From assembly GCA_039738635.1 (NCBI GenBank), contig JBCLLN010000016.1:1-14923 (forward strand): 14,923 bases of DNA. The letters are read 5' to 3'. The notes below the pieces were generated by a model. That model saw only the letters and a list, made by a program, of their open reading frames with translations. It had not been told where the DNA came from and made no database searches. The position numbers and the translations under genes are program-made. Below, in pieces: positions 12,983 through 14,923 of the stretch. The stretch's first letter is position 1. Each line of letters starts with the position of its first letter. The DNA comes from JBCLLP01 sp039738635. Its GTDB lineage: Bacteria; Patescibacteriota; Saccharimonadia; CAILAD01; BJGX01.

Positions 12983-13000
12983 CCTAGGAAGACACCTTAG
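12982..13000 (-). repeat. Palindromic repeat R8, degenerate
   Basis: CCCTAGGAAGACACCTTAG keeps the mirrored arms and the AGACACC core, with changes in both arms. It sits 11 bp after the stop of the membrane protein gene and at the broken edge of the orphan fragment. Confidence 0.6.
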
Positions 13001-13010
13001 ATCAATAATA

Positions 13011-13622
13011 TCATAGTTGCGTAGCTTGTTTTTCAGCACGAGTCAACGCAATCGTGATGAATAGTTGAGCAACCAGAGAGATAATGAGGATTGTAACAAG
13101 CACAGGAAACGACTGGTCAAGTGTCATACCAAGAATACCACACACCATTAAAGCCACAATGCCGAGAGCAAGAAAGAATGTCGTCATACCTGTGAATATG
13201 TTGTCCCGTTCTTTAAACGCCATGTATTGCCACGGTGCAAGTACAACCGCGTATAGCCACAATAGACTCGCCCAAAGTGGCGCTGACTGAGGACTCAAGG
13301 CAACATCCGCAACGTAGTATGTAGATACAGCAATAAGTCCATAGGTATAGGCAATACTAAGCAAGCTAAAGATATAGAACAATGTGAATTTTCCTTTCTC
13401 TGCAAACGTTGTAGCGGGTACTGCAAAAAGTAGGCCTGGCATGAGGAGTAGACTAATAATCATCGCGCCAAACATCATGTAGAACAAGCCACCGATCAAT
13501 AGCGACCATTCTCCAGCAATCATAAGCCAGATACCGCCAACGATACCGCCAAGTATATTTAATATTAAAATAGGTACCATAAGAGCTGTAATGAGTCTGC
13601 TAAAAAATCGGTCCATTATCAT
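13011..13622 (-). CDS. Multi-pass integral membrane protein, unknown
   Basis: A 203-residue protein with about six hydrophobic segments (near 10-35, 40-68, 80-102, 115-132, 142-165 and 172-193) joined by short loops, a basic N-terminus and the polar tail RAEKQATQL. No family or transport motif is recognised. ATG 13622 is preferred over ATG 13616 because AGGA lies 5 nt before it. The start lies inside the end of a 31-codon ORF (13600-13695) with its own -10 sequence, so the gene may be translated by coupling. GC is higher than in the genes to its left. Confidence 0.75.
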   Translation of the reverse strand: MIMDRFFSRLITALMVPILILNILGGIVGGIWLMIAGEWSLLIGGLFYMMFGAMIISLLLMPGLLFAVPATTFAEKGKFTLFYIFSLLSIAYTYGLIAVSTYYVADVALSPQSAPLWASLLWLYAVVLAPWQYMAFKERDNIFTGMTTFFLALGIVALMVCGILGMTLDQSFPVLVTILIISLVAQLFITIALTRAEKQATQL

Positions 13623-13695
13623 AGTTTCCTAGTTTAGAACCAACCCCAAAAAAATAGTTTGTATCATTCAATCCCATTAATTCGTCAATATCCAT
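13600..13695 (-). CDS. Small leaderless ORF overlapping the membrane protein gene
   Basis: A 31-codon frame from ATG 13695, beginning MDIDELMGLNDTNYFFGVGS, ending at TAG 13600-13602. TG-T-TATATT ends 6 nt before the ATG, the same geometry as at the 3348 gene. The frame overlaps the first 23 bases of the membrane protein gene in another frame and contains that gene's Shine-Dalgarno. It could be a leader peptide, a coupled small protein, or the true start of an operon. The residue mix is protein-like (acidic head, aromatic/Gly middle). I know no homolog. Confidence 0.45.
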   Translation of the reverse strand: MDIDELMGLNDTNYFFGVGSKLGNYDNGPIF

Positions 13696-13701
13696 AGACC
13701 A

Positions 13702-13710
13702 AATATAACA
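13702..13710 (-). promoter_or_regulatory. Extended -10 promoter for 13695/13622
   Basis: TG-T-TATATT on the minus strand, 6 nt before ATG 13695. It would start transcription at or next to that ATG. Confidence 0.5.
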
Positions 13711-13753
13711 CGCCATAACCTGCAACGCTAGCAAGGCCATTAGTTATTAATCG

Positions 13754-13774
13754 TTGCTAATAGCAATATATTGC
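13754..13774. repeat. Overlapping palindromes in the divergent region
   Basis: TTGCT-AAT-AGCAA (13754-13766) shares bases with the perfect palindrome GCAATATATTGC (13763-13774). They lie between the divergent promoters of the membrane protein and zinc-ribbon genes and could be an operator. The rest of 13711-13832 shows nothing I can support. Confidence 0.3.
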
Positions 13775-13832
13775 GTAAATGGTATTCTAGTGTTCGACCT
13801 GCTAAAGGACAAAACACCAGTCACAGGCTAGC

Positions 13833-13860
13833 TTGCTATATATTAGACTAGGAGTATACT
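13833..13860 (+). promoter_or_regulatory. Promoter of the zinc-ribbon gene
   Basis: TTGCTA (13833-13838), 16-bp spacer, TATACT (13855-13860). Start near 13867 gives a leader of about 70 nt. The leader also holds a 9-codon frame at 13906-13935 that ends just before the gene's ATG. Confidence 0.5.
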
Positions 13861-13936
13861 AAAACCATCATCAGCGAGGACTTATGATATTAAAGTAAAC
13901 CTATTATGAATGCGAGGGGGAATGGAGAATATTAAA

Positions 13937-14416
13937 ATGGCAGAGGTCACAAAAAAATGTCCAAAGTGTAAAGAGGAGATAGCGGGGGACGCTAAAAAGT
14001 GTAAGCATTGCGGGGCGGACTTGCGTAATTGGTTTATCCGTCATAAGGTTTGGACAGGAGTGCTTACTTTTTTTGTCCTAATTATCGTTATCAGCGTAGC
14101 AAATGGCGGGGGTAAACCGACTACAACAACAACCGAGAAAAGCGAAAACAAAGAGGGTACTGCCACTACCACCACTACGACTACAACAAAGAAGTTTAAC
14201 ATTGACGACATCTACGCCCAAATTAACACGGGTATGACAGAGGCCGAGGTTAAAACAATAGTCACACAAGACCCTATTAACTGCACCGAAAGCGAAACAC
14301 AGGGTATAGGGACAGTGAAGCTTTGCACCTATGGTAATGTGTTTACCGATAGCGGATTAATTATGGTCACTTACTCAGATGGCAAAGTATTCAGCAAGAC
14401 CAAGAGTCAGTTTTAG
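13937..14416 (+). CDS. Zinc-ribbon, single-TM protein with BamE-like C-terminus
   Basis: A 159-residue protein. Residues 8-25 are a zinc ribbon (CPKC, ten residues, CKHC). About 38-56 is one membrane helix (VWTGVLTFFVLIIVISVA), about 60-88 a Thr-rich linker, and about 95-159 a small domain (INTGMTEAEVKTIV ... GLIMVTYSDGKVFSKTKSQF) in the style of SmpA/OmlA/BamE lipoprotein domains and BLIP-like folds. The ribbon would be cytoplasmic and the C-terminal domain exterior; C113 and C127 could form an exterior disulfide. ATG 13937 is chosen because GGAG lies 9 nt before it; ATG 13910 and 13922 lack a usable Shine-Dalgarno. CPR genomes lack an outer membrane, so a BAM role is unlikely and the domain is probably a binding module. 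It ends with its own terminator. Confidence 0.75.
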   Translation: MAEVTKKCPKCKEEIAGDAKKCKHCGADLRNWFIRHKVWTGVLTFFVLIIVISVANGGGKPTTTTTEKSENKEGTATTTTTTTTKKFNIDDIYAQINTGMTEAEVKTIVTQDPINCTESETQGIGTVKLCTYGNVFTDSGLIMVTYSDGKVFSKTKSQF

Positions 14417-14432
14417 GCGGTGGCTGAATTCT

Positions 14433-14461
14433 AAAAGGCATCTCATATCGGGATGCTTTTT
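14433..14461 (+). terminator. Intrinsic terminator of the zinc-ribbon gene
   Basis: GGCATC (14437-14442) pairs with GATGC (14452-14456), extended by AAAA/TTTT around one bulged G, and is followed by TTTTT (14457-14461). It begins 17 nt after the stop codon. Confidence 0.75.
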
Positions 14462-14463
14462 AG

Positions 14464-14571
14464 TATGATAACGCCCCGCCCGACAGCCTAGCCTTACGCA
14501 AAGGCGGAAGTGGTAAGACCACTGGCGGCAGTAAGCCAAACTATCACTATATAAGGCTTAGACCTCAATAA
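14464..14571 (+). other. Start-less coding-like frame with GGSGKTTGGS
   Basis: An open frame of 35 codons, with no ATG, GTG or TTG, ends at TAA 14569. Its second half reads RKGGSGKTTGGSKPN then YHYIRLRPQ, low-complexity but protein-like and basic. TATGAT at 14464-14469 resembles the -10 before aspS. AGTGGT-AAG-ACCACT at 14509-14523 forms a hairpin. It may be the 3' end of a small gene whose start is lost, or chance. It overlaps the end of rnj by 14 bp, convergently. Confidence 0.25.
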
Positions 14572-14923
14572 TTACTGGCAACACAATTGGATTACGCTTG
14601 GTAACCTTATATAGGTAGTTACTGAGCTCATCACGCATGCGGGCCTTAAAGATTGGCGAGTTGGCTGGTACACCCGGACTCTTACTAGCAAAGATGTTTT
14701 TGACAATCTTGCGGGAGTTATTCAATAGCTCGGCATTGTCTTTGACATATATAAACCCACGGCTTATAACATCAGGGCTAGTGGCTAGCTGGCCGGTCTT
14801 TTTATTGATGGTGGCAATGACCATAAACACTCCATCGCTACTCATAGCCAGGCGGTCTTTAAGGACGATTTCTTGAACATCACCAATACCAGCACCATCT
14901 ATCAGCACATCTCCCGATTGAAC
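14558..14923 (-). CDS. rnj: Ribonuclease J, C-terminal part (5' end outside window)
   Basis: 121 residues, open to the window edge. The sequence matches the C-terminal dimerisation domain of RNase J: SGDVLIDGAGIGDVQEIVLKDR, then DGVFMVIATINKKTGQL, SPDVISRGFIYV, and the typical end RNPIVLPVIIEV. RNase J is a metallo-beta-lactamase-fold ribonuclease with 5'-3' exo- and endo-activity that matures and degrades mRNA and rRNA in bacteria lacking or supplementing RNase E. The catalytic HxHxDH part lies beyond the window. No T-rich terminator is visible after the stop. Confidence 0.95.
   Translation of the reverse strand, partial: VQSGDVLIDGAGIGDVQEIVLKDRLAMSSDGVFMVIATINKKTGQLATSPDVISRGFIYVKDNAELLNNSRKIVKNIFASKSPGVPANSPIFKARMRDELSNYLYKVTKRNPIVLPVIIEV

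Noticed and set aside
1371..13000. The palindromes as a CRISPR array or integron attC sites
   Set aside because: Spacing is kilobases and irregular, no spacers or cas genes exist, and the outer ends (TAGAAC/GTTCTA) do not fit the attC core GTTRRRY; genes also lie on both strands and no integrase is present.
14119..14190. Thr-codon tract as a phase-variable microsatellite
   Set aside because: Codons vary (ACA, ACC, ACT, ACG), so slippage would be inefficient; treated as a linker.

Overview
The window looks like a piece of a small-genome bacterium of the Candidate Phyla Radiation, most likely a Saccharibacteria (TM7) relative. This is an inference. It rests on AT-rich DNA under the standard code (TGA is used as a stop), an archaeal-type aspartyl-tRNA synthetase, an RNase J gene, a single-chain M16 peptidase, a short Lys-rich membrane anchor of a kind I associate with that group, and a mixture of Shine-Dalgarno starts with apparently leaderless starts. 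No 16S or ribosomal marker is present, so the placement is tentative.

Layout. 1-1290 (+) is the 3' part of a type I ABC exporter. 1336-2365 (-) is a broken aspS: one frameshift, and the C-terminus with class II motif 3 is lost exactly at a short palindromic repeat. A tRNA-Arg(UCG) follows at 2441-2517. 2544-3348 (-) holds an overlapping two-gene unit: an unknown 131-residue acidic protein and a nucleotidyltransferase-fold protein. 3433-3586 is a second copy of the exporter's 3' end (153 of 154 bases identical). 3676-4197 (+) encodes an SCEGHL-motif protein, and 4278-5573 (-) an M16 metallopeptidase. 5896-6984 (+) is a membrane-anchored, GC-rich, possible glycoside-hydrolase-like protein behind a consensus promoter. 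7233-8147 (-) is a membrane-anchored HELLH protein. 8368-10047 (-) is an ABC-F protein, preceded by a RhuM-family gene (10092-11114). 11342-12373, 12524-12886 and 13011-13622 (all -) encode an unknown single-TM protein, a PD-(D/E)XK nuclease-like protein and a multi-pass membrane protein. 13937-14416 (+) is a zinc-ribbon/TM/BamE-like protein, and 14558-14923 (-) is the C-terminus of RNase J.

The most striking feature is a family of about ten short palindromic repeats at eight loci (R1 to R8). The core is a TTCCAGGG arm, a TGTCT loop and the mirrored arm, and the best copies extend outward to TAGAAC/GTTCTA. The repeats lie between almost every pair of genes from 1371 to 13000. At least three coincide with gene breakage: aspS ends at R1, the duplicated exporter fragment ends 4 bp from R2, and an orphan C-terminal coding fragment begins at R8. 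A stub resembling the N-terminus of a MazG-type pyrophosphohydrolase sits just before rhuM, downstream of R6. Together this suggests an accessory region assembled and broken one or two genes at a time around a short palindromic element, between core genes such as aspS and rnj.

Several genes (the 3348 gene, aspS, the 12373 gene, the MazG-like stub, and a 31-codon ORF at 13600-13695) have a -10-like hexamer only 6 to 9 nt before the start codon. Others (M16, the GH-like gene, ABC-F, the 13622 gene, the zinc-ribbon gene) have clear Shine-Dalgarno sequences.
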